This document shows positions 34,101-46,560 of a stretch of 64,000 nt of DNA, piece after piece. Each line of letters starts with the position of its first letter. Position 1 is the stretch's first letter. A model generated the notes under the pieces. The model was not told the origin of the DNA, did no database searches, and saw nothing but the letters and a program-made list of their open reading frames with translations. The stretch is from Uranotaenia lowii (Eukaryota > Arthropoda > Insecta > Diptera > Culicidae). The stretch spans positions 359,553,825 through 359,617,824 of the forward strand of contig NC_073693.1 in assembly GCF_029784155.1 (NCBI RefSeq), read 5' to 3'. Made by a program: the position numbers and the translations under genes.

Positions 34101-37100
34101 GATGGTTAACAAGAAGTTTGTGATTTATTTTATAAGGCAACTCTGACACATTTCATAGAAAGCCACAGTCCCAGAAAGTAGATTTTTGACCTATATTTAT
34201 TGTTAAATAATCTTGAAGTTTGATGCTTTTTCAAGTCATTTGCATTAAAATTCACATTTCGATTCCCCCAATTTCCATTAGTCTCCCGAAAGGTGATTTT
34301 CGAGTGACAAAAATCGAAACTTTGAGCATCCCTTTGAGGTCCCTTAAAAGCAAGCCCGATTGAGCTGAAATTTGGCACAGTGTAAGGCCGGTTTTTGAAA
34401 TTCGGCACGATATTTTTGCTTTCACCGTAATGAACAGTTTTCTAAAATGTGAAATGTTTAGCACTTACACAATTTGAAAAATTTTAACTATAACGTTATT
34501 TTAACCAAATTGAATAAAAATATCAGATAATCTGGATCGGCTATTCTTTTTTTTTTTTTTAATTTTGACAAATTTATTTATTTTTACATCCTTGAATTCT
34601 GGTCACTTCTAGTTATTTTTATCATTTTGACGTCTTAGTCATTTTTTTCAGTGATAAATATACGAATCTGAATCTGTGGAAGAAGTAGGCGATGGTTTGT
34701 TGGTATCGCAAGTGTTTTTTTCGCTCCGTCGCGGTGGAAATTCAATTTTTGAATTTTTTAGTAGTTTCTCATTGTGAAATTGTGATTTTTTCTTGAACAA
34801 ATGGATGATGCATAGTGATCAATAATTGCATGTTTCATTGTTTGTGCTCGACCCGATTCTCCGTTGATTTCGTCCACACTTCCAGCAGGTAACATCGTTG
34901 AATGATTCGCTACATGAGGAAACACACTTGTTACTTCAGCAATTGGTGAGTTCATTCCATTCATTCATTTATTCTGAACTGATGTTGCAATCCGGGAGTT
35001 TCTACCTGAGAATTTTCAGGAGCCTACAAAATTTGATCATTCTGAAAAACTGTTTATTAATTTATGAAGAGCCGAGAGTTGATGCCCCGCAATTTGCGGG
35101 GAGTGCAGAGGAGTTTTTTTTATCTCTTTCAATCTTCTTTTTCAACTTGAGAAGTACAGCGTCGGAAACATTTTCGGGTCTCATTTATAAAAATGTATTG
35201 GATTATCATAATGGATCTTAATATTATGATTTGATAACAAGTGGCTGGAAGAAAACTAAGATGCGCATAAGAATTACGTCAGGAATCGTCGTAAAATAAG
35301 GGGATTCTTCCGAATATGTTGTGCCTTGGAACCCGACAGTTTGTTTATGTGTTCGTTTTATAAATCATATTCCAGGTTGAAATTTCCGATATTGACAAAA
35401 GTTTTGTATGCTATAGTTCAATTGGCGCTTAGTTTTTGAATTTTTTTTTCGTTATGGTTCATATCCACGACGACATCAATTTAAAAATTTTTTTTTTTTA
35501 ATTTGGTTTTTTTTCATTTTCGTTATGTTTATAATTTTTCCATTAAAATTTTTTGCGTCTTTGGGATTTCGTCATTTTTATCATTTTTGACCATTTTATA
35601 TTTCGAACAATTTTAATTTTTTTAAAAATAATTTGACAATTTTTTACAATTTAGTCTTTTTATCAAATTCATCATTCCTACTGTTAAAAAAAAACAAAAT
35701 TTTGACAATTCGGACAGTTAGGAAAATTGGGACAATTTGTCAATTTTGGCAATTTTAAAAATTCGTACAACTGACAGTGGGTCTTCACTTGCAAGGGAGC
35801 GGCCGGCGCCGTTATTTATGTCTGGGGCAAAGGCAGATTGGCGCATTTAGATAAGGCCGCTAATCAAGGTTGCCGAAAAAAAAATCTGTGTTTTTGAGAA
35901 AAAAAACCTGATTTCCAGAGATTCCTTTAATTTCATTGAAAATTCATGATAAATTGGATCTTTTTTACATTTGAGTTGGGTAAAATGAATTTAAATATCA
36001 ATTAATAATATCAATAAAATTTGTTGATTAATTCTGATAACTATTGTATAAAAATCACGACAAGGACGTAAACAGATGATGGATGCCATAAGCGCAGGAC
36101 ATGTACATTACGTAGTTCTAATAAGCTTGAAACTCAACTTAATTGACAACTTGAAGACTGGTACCAACCTGGGATATAAATTTACTTAAAAAACCCGTAA
36201 TAAAAATCAAATGACATTCATCTATTCCTCTCTGAATCACCAAAGCCGAGCGATGTAATTCAAATTCAGACACGTATGTGTAGGGACATATTCCACCCAC
36301 CCACATCGGTGAATTGCATCTCATCAAACTTCCACCAGATTACATGGGTCATCATAGAAATCCTACTAAATTTAAGCTTAAACCACTTGTCAGTTAAACG
36401 ACTTTTAGCGGCCTGGTAGTGGCGATCATAAATCCATGATAAGGGCACTCGTTTTGCATTTGAATAGCTGCGACAAACAAAATAGCTAACTGGTAGAAGA
36501 GAATAAGTATTTATTTCAAAACTGAAATGTGACTGCTGCCATAATACAACTAAATAATGGTGTATTTATATTGGAATAGGTGATTCACGGATTTCATAAC
36601 GATCTATTTCATAAAATTAAAATAATAAAGTGAAATATTTATTGGTCACTTTCATCCCCCCATACTGTAACAGTATTTCTGCATCTAAAAGAAGCTTGCT
36701 TTTATGAAAGTTACACATTTCTAAAGTCCCACTGGCGAATGGATTTTTTTTTAAATTATTCAACTAGATATTTGCTTCTCGAGAAGTTCAACGACTTTTG
36801 TGGACCACTTTAGGTGTTGGTGTGGGTGGACTGCTGATCGAAAAAGCACGTACCTAGTGCGATTGCACTTTTTCTTTGCTTCCTTGTCTTCGAATTCGCC
36901 ACTGGTACCTACTACTTAATAAGTAGAAGGCGCCTTTCAAGGGTTAAGAAATTTATGTCCTCCGATCTTGTTTGCTGCACAAAATTATAGATTGAACCAA
37001 CTTTGTTGAATCGCAAATCAAATTAGGCCTTTCGAATTAAGATTAAGAAATTAGATTCAAAATTCAGGTACAGAACTTAAATACAAAATTTTTCGCGTAA

Positions 37101-38570
37101 AATCTTTCTTTTGGATTTCTGTTAAAAAAGCAATCAATATTTCAAGGTTAAGAAATATCAAACCGACTCAAAATGCATCAACATGTTCACTTCCTTAAAA
37201 ACTAGGAAAAAAATTGGCAAAAAAACTGCACCAAATGCTCACGAGAAGTGCAGCAATAAAATCACGATTAATTGCCCATCGATCGATACCATTAAAATGC
37301 CATACAAGTTTAGTAGTTCGGCAGATTGGATCGGAAACAAATTTCCACCCGCACCCTCGGGGAACATTTTAAACGTTTTTTTTTCTCTTCTACTCTATGC
37401 GGTCTGGTCTGGTCTGAATCTGCGGTTGACACGCGGCGGCTGCTCTTAAACTGATTTTATCGCGCGTCATTCATTTGGAGCTTTTAACAACAGATGACAA
37501 AACAAAACTCGAGCTAGAGCTCCGCCTGGCCCGGATCGGATTTATCGATCGCCGTACTGCCAGACCGGACTGAAATTGTATACTTTTAACGATCGCCAAT
37601 TTTTAAAACGATCACTTTGGGGTGGGCATATTTGGTTGACAAAATTGACCATTCCCCAGGCTGCTAATTGTAACAAATGATTCATCAACGGACATTCGGC
37701 TGATTTGTTTTACGGTAAAGATTCTAAGTCTTAGCCTAGCTCGGGTTGGGTTGCTAGTTTGAAAAATATTTGTTCGATCGATGAATTCTTACACTCTTAA
37801 CTTTAGAAAAGTGGCTTAGGAAGTTCATAAAGTCAATTCAAATAATCTAACCGCATTCGTATTTTGTAAATGTCAAACCATTCCGTCTCCTAAAGGTAGA
37901 CCTAGTTATAACAACACGATCAAACGCTGTTGAGTGGTCAATAAAATCAAAACAAATTACCTTCCCAATGAACTCGGACTCAGAGTGGATTCCTGCTAAA
38001 AGAAGGAGAAGACTCAAGCAAGGCGACAGTTATGGGACTAAATATTTCCACTGTACGCCTTTCCCTCAGCCAGAGCCAGAGCCAGAGGTCGTAAAATAGC
38101 GAAACCGGGAAAGATTAATATGAAAATCCAGACTATTCTTTACTTTTTCGTATGGTGCCTGTCTTGGTTTCGGTCAAACGCAGCCATATTGTACTTTCCA
38201 TGCTATTCACGAACACAGTGGAAAATGTCTTGGCCAGGCTGAGTTTATTGCCGAAAATTAATAATGATAATTGACGTCTTATGGCCATACTGACACGTCT
38301 TCTGGGGTAAAATTGAGAAGACAGAACATCAGTCTTAAGATGTCTTCCTTTGACGTAGTCACATGTTCATAACGACGACTTTTCGTGAGATTTTATAAAA
38401 ATTACACTAAGAAGTTGGTAAGATATTATTTCTGATTAGAATCGTTGAAATCTAAAATCAATCAAGACATGTGAAAAACTGATAAAAACCTTTCAAATGA
38501 CAAAAATGTAAAAAATAACGATATAAATGACATAAAATACACAAAAAAGACAAAAAAATTAAACAAGTGA
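34101..38570. other. Unique-looking non-coding DNA, no gene seen
   Basis: AT-rich with islands of higher complexity (35770-35870, 36840-36960, 37240-37600, 37980-38350) that could be conserved regulatory DNA. ggcgccgttatt occurs at 35805 and similarly at 53128. Frames are short and unrecognised. Confidence 0.4.
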
Positions 38571-38574
38571 AAAT

Positions 38575-40372
38575 CATGACAAAAATTGAACAAGTGAAAA
38601 TCATGACAAAAATGACAAAAATGACAAATATGACAAAAATGACAAAAATGACAAAAATGACAAAAATGACAAAAATGACAAAAATGACAAAAATGACAAA
38701 AATGACAAAAATGACAAAAATGACAAAAATGACAAAAATGACAAAAATGACAAAAATGACAAAAATGACAAAAATGACAAAAATGACAAAAATGACAAAA
38801 ATGACAAAAATGACAAAAATGACAAAAATGACAAAAATGACAAAAATGACAAAAATGACAAAAATGACAAAAATGACAAAAATGACAAAAATGACAAAAA
38901 TGACAAAAATGACAAAAATGACAAAAATGACAAAAATGACAAAAATGACAAAAATGACAAAAATGACAAAAATGACAAAAATGACAAAAATGACAAAAAT
39001 GACAAAAATGACAAAAATGACAAAAATGACAAAAATGACAAAAATGACAAAAATGACAAAAATGACAAAAATGACAAAAATGACAAAAATGACAAAAATG
39101 ACAAAAATGACAAAAATGACAAAAATGACAAAAATGACAAAAATGACAAAAATGACAAAAATGACAAAAATGACAAAAATGACAAAAATGACAAAAATGA
39201 CAAAAATGACAAAAATGACAAAAATGACAAAAATGACAAAAATGACAAAAATGACAAAAATGACAAAAATGACAAAAATGACAAAAATGACAAAAATGAC
39301 AAAAATGACAAAAATGACAAAAATGACAAAAATGACAAAAATGACAAAAATGACAAAAATGACAAAGATGACAAAAATGACAAAAATGACAAAAATGACG
39401 AAAATGACAAAAATGACAAAAATGACAAAAATGACAAAAATGACAAAAATGACAAAAATGACAAAAATGACAAAAATGACAAAAATGACAAAAATGACAA
39501 AAATGACAAAAATGACAAAAATGACAAAAATGACAAAAATGACAAAAATGACAAAAATGACAAAAATGACAAAAATGACAAAAATGACAAAAATGACAAA
39601 AATGACAAAGATGACAAAAATGACAAAAATGACAAAAATGACGAAAATGACAAAAATGACAAAAATGACAAAAATGACAAAAATGACAAAAATGACAAAA
39701 ATGACAAAAATGACAAAAATGACAAAAATGACAAAAATGACAAAAATGACAAAAATGACAAAAATGACAAAAATGACAAAAATGACAAAAATGACAAAAA
39801 TGACAAAAATGACAAAAATGACAAAAATGACAAAAATGACAAAAATGACAAAAATGACAAAAATGACAAAAATGACAAAAATGACAAAAATGACAAAAAT
39901 GACAAAAATGACAAAAATGACAAAAATGACAAAAATGACAAAAATGACAAAAATGACAAAAATGACAAAAATGACAAAAATGACAAAAATGACAAAAATG
40001 ACAAAAATGACAAAAATGACAAAAATGACAAAAATGACAAAAATGACAAAAATGACAAAAATGACAAAAATGACATAAATGAAAAAAATGAAAAAATTGA
40101 CAAAAATGACATAAATGACAGAAATTACAAAAATTATAAAAATGACAAAAATGACAAAAATGACAAAAATGACAAAAATGACAAAAATGACAAAAATGAC
40201 AAAAATGACAAAAATGACAAAAATGACAAAAATGACAAAAATGACAAAAACTACAAAAATGACAAAAATGACAAAGATGACAAAAATGGCAAAAATGACA
40301 AAAATGACAAAAATGACAAAAATGACAAAAATGACAAAAATGACCAAAATGACAAAAATTACATAATGACTA
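38575..40372 (+). repeat. Nearly pure 9-bp minisatellite (aaaaatgac)n, ~195 copies
   Basis: From about 38596 to 40078 the unit aaaaatgac repeats with almost no change; a disturbed 50-bp patch at 40075-40135 separates a further 230 bp. Two variants, aaagatgac and gacgaaaat, occur as a pair at 39367/39400 and again at 39610/39643, exactly 243 bp (27 units) apart, showing a block duplication. Because 9 is divisible by 3, long frames stay open on both strands (Met-Thr-Lys, Val-Ile-Phe and Ser-Phe-Leu repeats of up to about 650 codons). These are artefacts of the repeat, not genes. Confidence 0.95.
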
Positions 40373-41140
40373 CGTAAAGCCTCTGAATGCTTCTCAAACA
40401 TCTGGTTTCAAGAAAATATTTTTTGAGACCTTACACAGGTTAGATAAGGCGAAAAGAAGAATTGAAAATATCTCGGAAACCACTCAAAATTTCCATTTCC
40501 TGCGTAAGCCTTAAAAATAAGTGCCATATTTTACATATTTTGTGGTTCCACCGACCACCAACAACGGAAGGCCGTGAGAGTTCTCGCACTCTCTCTCTCT
40601 CTCGTCGATCCAGCGATTAAAAGTAGGCAGGAAGATCAAGCAGGAACACCTCCGCAATTGCTCCGAGGTTCTAAAGGCCTAGGCTGTGCCATATGGTCAC
40701 TACTGGGGGATTGGAGTCGGCAAATATTACTTTATAGCATATAAATGTGACGCCTCGCGCCGGCCGGTTAGCCATCGAACAAGTTAATAAGAAGCTCCCT
40801 TCGGGTGGAGGTGTGAGTGCGCGCTCAGCATTAAAAAAGTTGAGTAGGACCTCGATCGCGAGCAAATGTAACCCCCCTTGGGGAACCGCCTACGAGTCAT
40901 GAACTGACTTCTTCACCACCTGCTGCCGACGACGTCGGCCAACCGCGAGTCCAATCGTGCCCACGACTCAATGAAGCTCCCTTCCCTCATATCGATCTGA
41001 AGATCGCCACTTGGCAATAATAGAGCCGCGATTGGGTGGGTGGGTCCGCTGTAAGGTAGTCACTCTATTGATCCGGACTTCGGTCGGAGTCAATGGTATC
41101 GTAAATTAGTGGTGTGTGGAATACCTAACAATAATGGTGC
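40373..41140. other. GC-rich island of unknown nature
   Basis: 40545-41140 is far more GC-rich than its surroundings, with a (CT)n run at 40589-40601 and no long frame. It could be a LINE 5' UTR or a host upstream exon. I do not recognise it; it may be a repeat. Confidence 0.35.
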
Positions 41141-43149
41141 CGGGTTCGACACCTCTCAACGCACGCCTCAAACGCATCGAATCGGAACGAAGTCGTTGCC
41201 GGCATAGTCAATGAAGCGCGATGATTATTGCACACTGAACAGTCGACCGTTTGATGATGATTAATTGTGCATTTGACATATTTTTTAGTATATTTTATGA
41301 AGGGTTTTACTTGCTGCCATGTCACGCATTGTGAACTGCACACAGAAAGTGACCATTGGCAACGACATGTTTTTAAAATATATTTTTCTACTCCATTGAT
41401 TTTGATCAAACGATTCACGCCATTGTTACAGACATCTTCACGCCTTCGCCCTGGGGCCACCACATGTGGCTGCGTTCTTTTGTTTTCAACTGTTTTTGCA
41501 CGTTGAACTAAACGAACCATTCGGAGCAAAGTAGGCACTTGCAATTTAGCACTTGTAATTAGCCATCGAGGGACTGTTAAACTTCTTCACTTTGGACTAA
41601 CCTCAATTCGAGGTTTTATTTTTGAGTTACAGAACCGGTTGTTGCTCGCTGTATAGCTGTAAATGTCCTCGTCGTGCTGTCGCTGAGCACACAAAAGCCG
41701 GACATGATTCGCCGAAAATGGGAATCGGTTGTGGGTGCGACATCGACCCGTGGTGAGCGCTTCTCCGTCGTGTAGCTGCTGTTGTGAGCTAAACTTAAGG
41801 TGACACCGGTCCCTCTCTTCGTCCATTTGTTGTTTGTTGGTCGTCGGGATCGTGGAGGAAACAGTCGGAGGAGGAGGCTGAACTCAAAATATGCAAACTA
41901 ATGACCCTGCCGCCACACAACAACTCAGAGTTCGTTTCTCTGCGTCCGCGATTGTGGGTTGTTGACTCTTCGAAGAGTTGGACGATGGGTAGGAAGACCA
42001 GCTGAGCACCTTCTAGGTTGGTACCCCATATCTTTATTTATGGCCATAAAATTGTTATTTTTGCGAGTAGTCGGCCCGGCAGCAGGGAGTGACCCGAAAA
42101 TGCATGTAGGTACGCAAGTACGCAGGTTTCCAAAAAAAGAAAAAACTTGGTCAGCTGAAACCCAACGACAAGCAAGCAGATGGCCAACAGATTACAATCA
42201 ACTTAACCTCCTTTCTCGATTATTGGAGTGCACTTTTCTCTTCAATTTTCCCGGTCACCGGAACCCTTCAAAATGTGCGTTTTTTTGTCCGCTGTTCACA
42301 GGACGCAGCCTTTTCGTGTCATTTTCAAAGGTGATCATTGAGTGAAAATGAATGTTTCAGGAGACAAAATTGTAAAATTTGTCAATATTGTTGAATCTAT
42401 TAAAATGTCCATGAATTAGATAACAGTAAGAATTCTTAAAATAATAAAATTGGCATAATTTGGTCAAAATTGGTCAACCACAACCAGAGTTGCCAACTGA
42501 TTTTAAAAAAAGACTTTCAAAAATGTCTGGAAAACTTTGAATAGCAAACTCTGAATCAGGGGGCTCTTTGTTTTTGGTCGCCAGATTCAATGTTGCAGAA
42601 AGACTCTAAATGTATAAAAATCAAATATTGATGGCACGATCAATGCCAGTGCTTATATTGTTCTGCTTAGTTCTTTGTCTCAAATGTTTCTTCGGTGCGT
42701 TTTCCATTTCTAATATCATCAAAAAAAAATTTCAATTCACTATTCCTGCCGTATTAGCCCTGGAGATTTTTGAATTTTGATAGTTTTGTAGGACTATTTA
42801 TGTCCAAATCCAAAAGTCTGGAACTGTCTGGAAGAAATGTCAAAAGTCTGAGCTTCTATGATGGTCCAGTTACAGAGACTATATGACCAACGATTCCGTT
42901 TATACTCCGTAGAGTTAACAATCATTTATAATCCGTAGGGTTATTACACTGTTAGAATTGTCCAACTATTTGAAATTTATTGAAAAATTACAACAATATT
43001 AAAACTGTCAAAACGTTTAAAGATGTCAAGATTTTCAAAAACGTCAACATTGCCAATATTTTCAAGAATGTAAAAATTATCCAAATTGCGGAAGAAAATA
43101 TTGTTGAAGTTGTCATAAGTCCAGATAAAAAAATTGTATTGACAAAATT
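41141..43149. other. Mixed non-coding DNA, no gene seen
   Basis: 41580-42330 is moderately GC-rich and might contain host regulatory or UTR sequence. 42480-42860 has gttgccaactgatttt and agtctggaa words of low-copy repeat type. From 42960 the sequence grades into gtcaaaa/acaaaatt words that herald the minisatellite. The frames of 79-139 residues here show no recognisable domain. Confidence 0.4.
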
Positions 43150-44698
43150 AACATTTTATACTAAATTGAAAAATTGACAAAATTGACAAACCTGACAAAG
43201 TTGACAAAATTGACAAAGCTGACAAAGTTGACAAAGTTGACAAAATTAACAAAATTGACAAAATTGACAAAATTGACAAAATTGACAAAATTGACAAAAT
43301 TGACAAAATTGACAAAATTGACAAAATTGACAAAATTGACAAAATTGACAAAATTGACAAAATTGACAAAATTGACAAAATTGACAAAATTGACAAAATT
43401 GACAAAATTGACAAAATAGGCAAAATTGACAAAATTGACAAAATTGGCAAAATTGACAAAATTGACAAAATTGACAAAATTGACAAAATTGGCAAAATTG
43501 ACAAAATTGACAAAATTGACAAAATTGACATGGTTGACAATTAACAAAATTGACAAATTGACAAAATTGACTAAATTGACAAAATTGAAGAACTGTCAAA
43601 ATTGACAAAAATGCAAAATTTTTCAAATTTGTCAAAATTGTCAAAATTATTCAAATTATCAAAATTTTCAAAATTGTCAAATCTGTCAAAATGGTAAAAA
43701 TCGTCAAAATTGTCAAAATTGTCAAAACTGTCGTGAAATTTGTCAAAATTGGCAAGTCACAATTATCAAAATTGACAAAATTGACAAAATTAACAAAATT
43801 GACAAAATTGACAAAATTGACAAAATTGACAAAATTGACTAAATTGACAAAATTGACAAAATTGACAAAATTGACAAGATTGACAAAATTGACAAAATTG
43901 ACAGAATTGACAAAATTAATGAAATTGACAAAATTAACAAAATTGACAAAATTGACAAAATTGACAAAATTGACAAAATTGACAAAATTGACATGGTTGA
44001 CAATTAACAAAATTGACAAATTGACAAAATTGACTCAAATGACAAAATTGAAGAACTGTCAAAATTGACAAAAATGCAAAATTTTTCAAATTTGTCAAAA
44101 TTGTCAAAATTGTCAAAATTGTTCAAATTATCAAAATTTTCAAAATTGTCAAATCTGTCAAAATTGTCGAAATCGTCAAAATTGTCAAAATTGTCAAAAC
44201 TGTCGTGAAATTTGTCAAAATTGGCAAGTCACAATTATCAAAATTGACAAAATTGATAAAATTAACAAAATTGACAAAATTGACAAAATTGACAAAATTG
44301 ACAAAATTGACAAAATTTACAAAATTGACAAAATTGACAAAATTGACAAAATTGACAAAATTGACAAAATTGACAAAATTGACAAAATTGACAAAATTGA
44401 CAAAATTGACAAAATTGACAAAATTGACAAAATTGACAAAATTGACAAAATTGACAAAATTGACAAAATTGACAAAATTGACAAAATTGACAAAATTGAC
44501 AAAATTGACAAAATTGACAAAATTGACAAAATTGACAAAATTGACAAAATTGGCAAAATAGGCAAAATTGACAAAATTGACAAAATTGACAAAATTGACA
44601 AAATTGAAAAAATTGACAAAATTGACAAAATTGACAAAATTGACAAAATTGACATGGTTGACAATTCACAAAATTGACAAATTGACAAAATTGACTAA

Positions 44699-45134
44699 GG
44701 GGCCGTTCACATACCACGTGGACAACTTAGGGGGGGGGAGGGGGGTATGGAAATGTCCATGCTTGTCCACGGAGAGGGGGGTAGGGGTTTGCGTCATGTC
44801 CACGTGGACATACTCACTTTCAAAATATTTTCTAAAGGTGAATAAATATTAAGATGTTTAAATCAAAATCTTAAAATGGCAAAGCTTTCCAGTTTAAGTT
44901 TATACAATTAATAGCTTCTTGAAAGCAAGTGATAATTGTGATAATTTAGAAATTTAATTTTTTGTGTTTTCTAACTGTCAAATTATAGGTATTTAAAAAA
45001 AACTATTTCAAATCTGTCCACGTGGACATCCGTGGAGGGGGGCAGGGTTTGCCAAATGTCCACGCTTGTCCACGGAGGGGGAGGAGGGGGTCAAAAATCT
45101 CATTTTTCTGTCCACGTGGTATCTGAACGGCCCC
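44699..45134. mobile_element. PIF/Harbinger-type MITE inserted in the minisatellite
   Basis: Ends GGGGCCGTTCACATACCACG and, inverted, GGGGCCGTTCAGATACCACG; each continues TGGACA. The 3-bp target duplication TAA lies at 44696-44698 and 45135-45137. A second pair of gtccacgtggac / gtccacggag words with G-runs sits just inside each end. TAA duplications with GGGGCC ends are typical of PIF/Harbinger MITEs. The empty site is preserved in the sister repeat at 43569-43590. 436 bp, non-coding. Confidence 0.9.
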
Positions 45135-45384
45135 TAAATTGACAAAATTGAAGAACTGTCAAAATTGACAAAAATGCAAAATTTTTCAAATTTGTCAAAA
45201 TTGTCAAAATTGTCAAAATTGTCAAAATTGTCAAAATTGTCAAAATTGTCAAAATTGTTCAAATTATCAAAATTTTCAAAATTTTCAAATCTGTCAAAAT
45301 GGTAAAAATCGTCAAAATTGTCAAAATTGTCAAAACTGTCGTGAAATTTGTCAAAATTGGCAAGTCACAATTATCAAAATTGAA

Positions 45385-46530
45385 AAAAAATGACCAATTT
45401 GACAAAATTGACAAAATTGACAAAATTGACAAAATTGACAAAATTGACAAAATTGACAAAATTGACAAAATTGACAAAATTGACAAAATTGACAAAATTG
45501 ACAAAATTGACAAAATTGACAAAATTGACAAAATTGACAAAATTGACAAAATTGACAAAATTGACAAAATTGACAAAATTGACAAAATTGACAAAATTGA
45601 CAAAATTGAAAAAATTGACAAAATTGACAAAATTGACAAGATTGAGAAAATTTACAAAATTGACAAAATTGACAAAGTTGACAAAATTTACAAAATTGAC
45701 AAAATTGACAAAATTGACAAAATTGACAAAACTGACAAAATTAGCAAAATTGACAAAATTGAAAAAATTGACAAAATTGACAGAATTGACAAAATTGACT
45801 TAATTGACAAAATTGACAAAATTGACAAGATTGACAAAATTGACAAAATTGACAAAGTTGACAAAATTGACAAAATTGACAAAATTGACAAAACTGACAA
45901 AATTGGCAAAATTGACAAAATTGAAAAAATTGACAAAATTGACAGAATTGACAAAATTGACAAAATTGACAAAATTGTCAAAATTGACAAAATTGACAAG
46001 ATTAGCAAAATTGACAAAGTTGACAAAATTGTCAAAATTGACAAAATTGACAAAATTGACAAAATTGACAAAATTGACAAAATTGACAAAATTGACAAAA
46101 TTGACAAGATTGACAAAATTGACAAAATTGACAAAATTGACAAAGTTGACAAAATTGACAAAATTGACAAAATTGACAAAACTGACAAAATTGGCAAAAT
46201 TGACAAAATTGAAAAAATTGACAAAATTGACAGAATTGACATAATTGACAAAATTGACAAAATTGACAAAATTGTCAAAATTGACAAAATTGACAAGATT
46301 TGCAAAATTGACAAAGTTGACAAAATTGACAAAATTGACAAAATTGATAAAATTGACAAAATTGACAAAATTGACAAAATTGACAAAATTGACAAAATTG
46401 ACAAAATTGACAAAATTGACAAAATTGACAAAATTGACAAAATTGACAAAATTGACAAAATTGACAAAATTGACAGAACTGACAAAACTGGCAGAATTGA
46501 AAAAAATTACAAAATTGAACTAAATTGACG
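45385..46530 (+). repeat. Variant-rich aaaattgac block with internal duplications
   Basis: The last 9-mer block carries marker runs actgacaaaatt(a/g)gca followed by gaaaaaattgac and gacagaattgac at 45731, 45893 and 46181; the offsets are 162 and 288 bp, both multiples of 9. The array therefore grew by copying blocks of 18 and 32 units, unlike the homogeneous 43.2 and 44.4 kb blocks. Confidence 0.85.
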
Positions 46531-46560
46531 AAAATTACGAAATGAAACAAATTTGAAAAT

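Larger units (their letters stand above)
43150..46560 (+). repeat. Higher-order minisatellite based on aaaattgac
   Basis: Four blocks of the 9-bp unit aaaattgac (about 43167-43590, 43775-44050, 44245-44695 and 45385-46530). The first three end in a tggttgacaatt(a/c)aca segment (43531, 43994, about 44656), and the blocks are separated by a linker starting aagaactgtcaaaattgac (43588, 44051, 45150) with aaaattgtc-type words and a cgtgaaatttgtcaaaattg segment. The first two composite units are offset by exactly 463 bp. The third carries a MITE insertion. All Lys/Leu/Thr, Ile/Leu/Ser and Cys/Gln/Phe repeat frames here are artefacts. Confidence 0.9.

Noticed and set aside
38458..40401. Open frames of 503-647 codons on both strands (MTK, VIF and SFL repeats)
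   Set aside because: They are the 9-bp minisatellite read in frame; 9 is divisible by 3, so stops are absent by construction. No start context, splice sites or non-repetitive part.
41125..41544. 139-codon minus frame as a gene
   Set aside because: Cys/Arg-rich translation without any known motif; overlaps an equally unsupported plus frame. Possible but unsupported.
38575..46560. CRISPR-like array
   Set aside because: Units are contiguous 9-mers without spacers, in eukaryotic DNA, and no cas gene exists.
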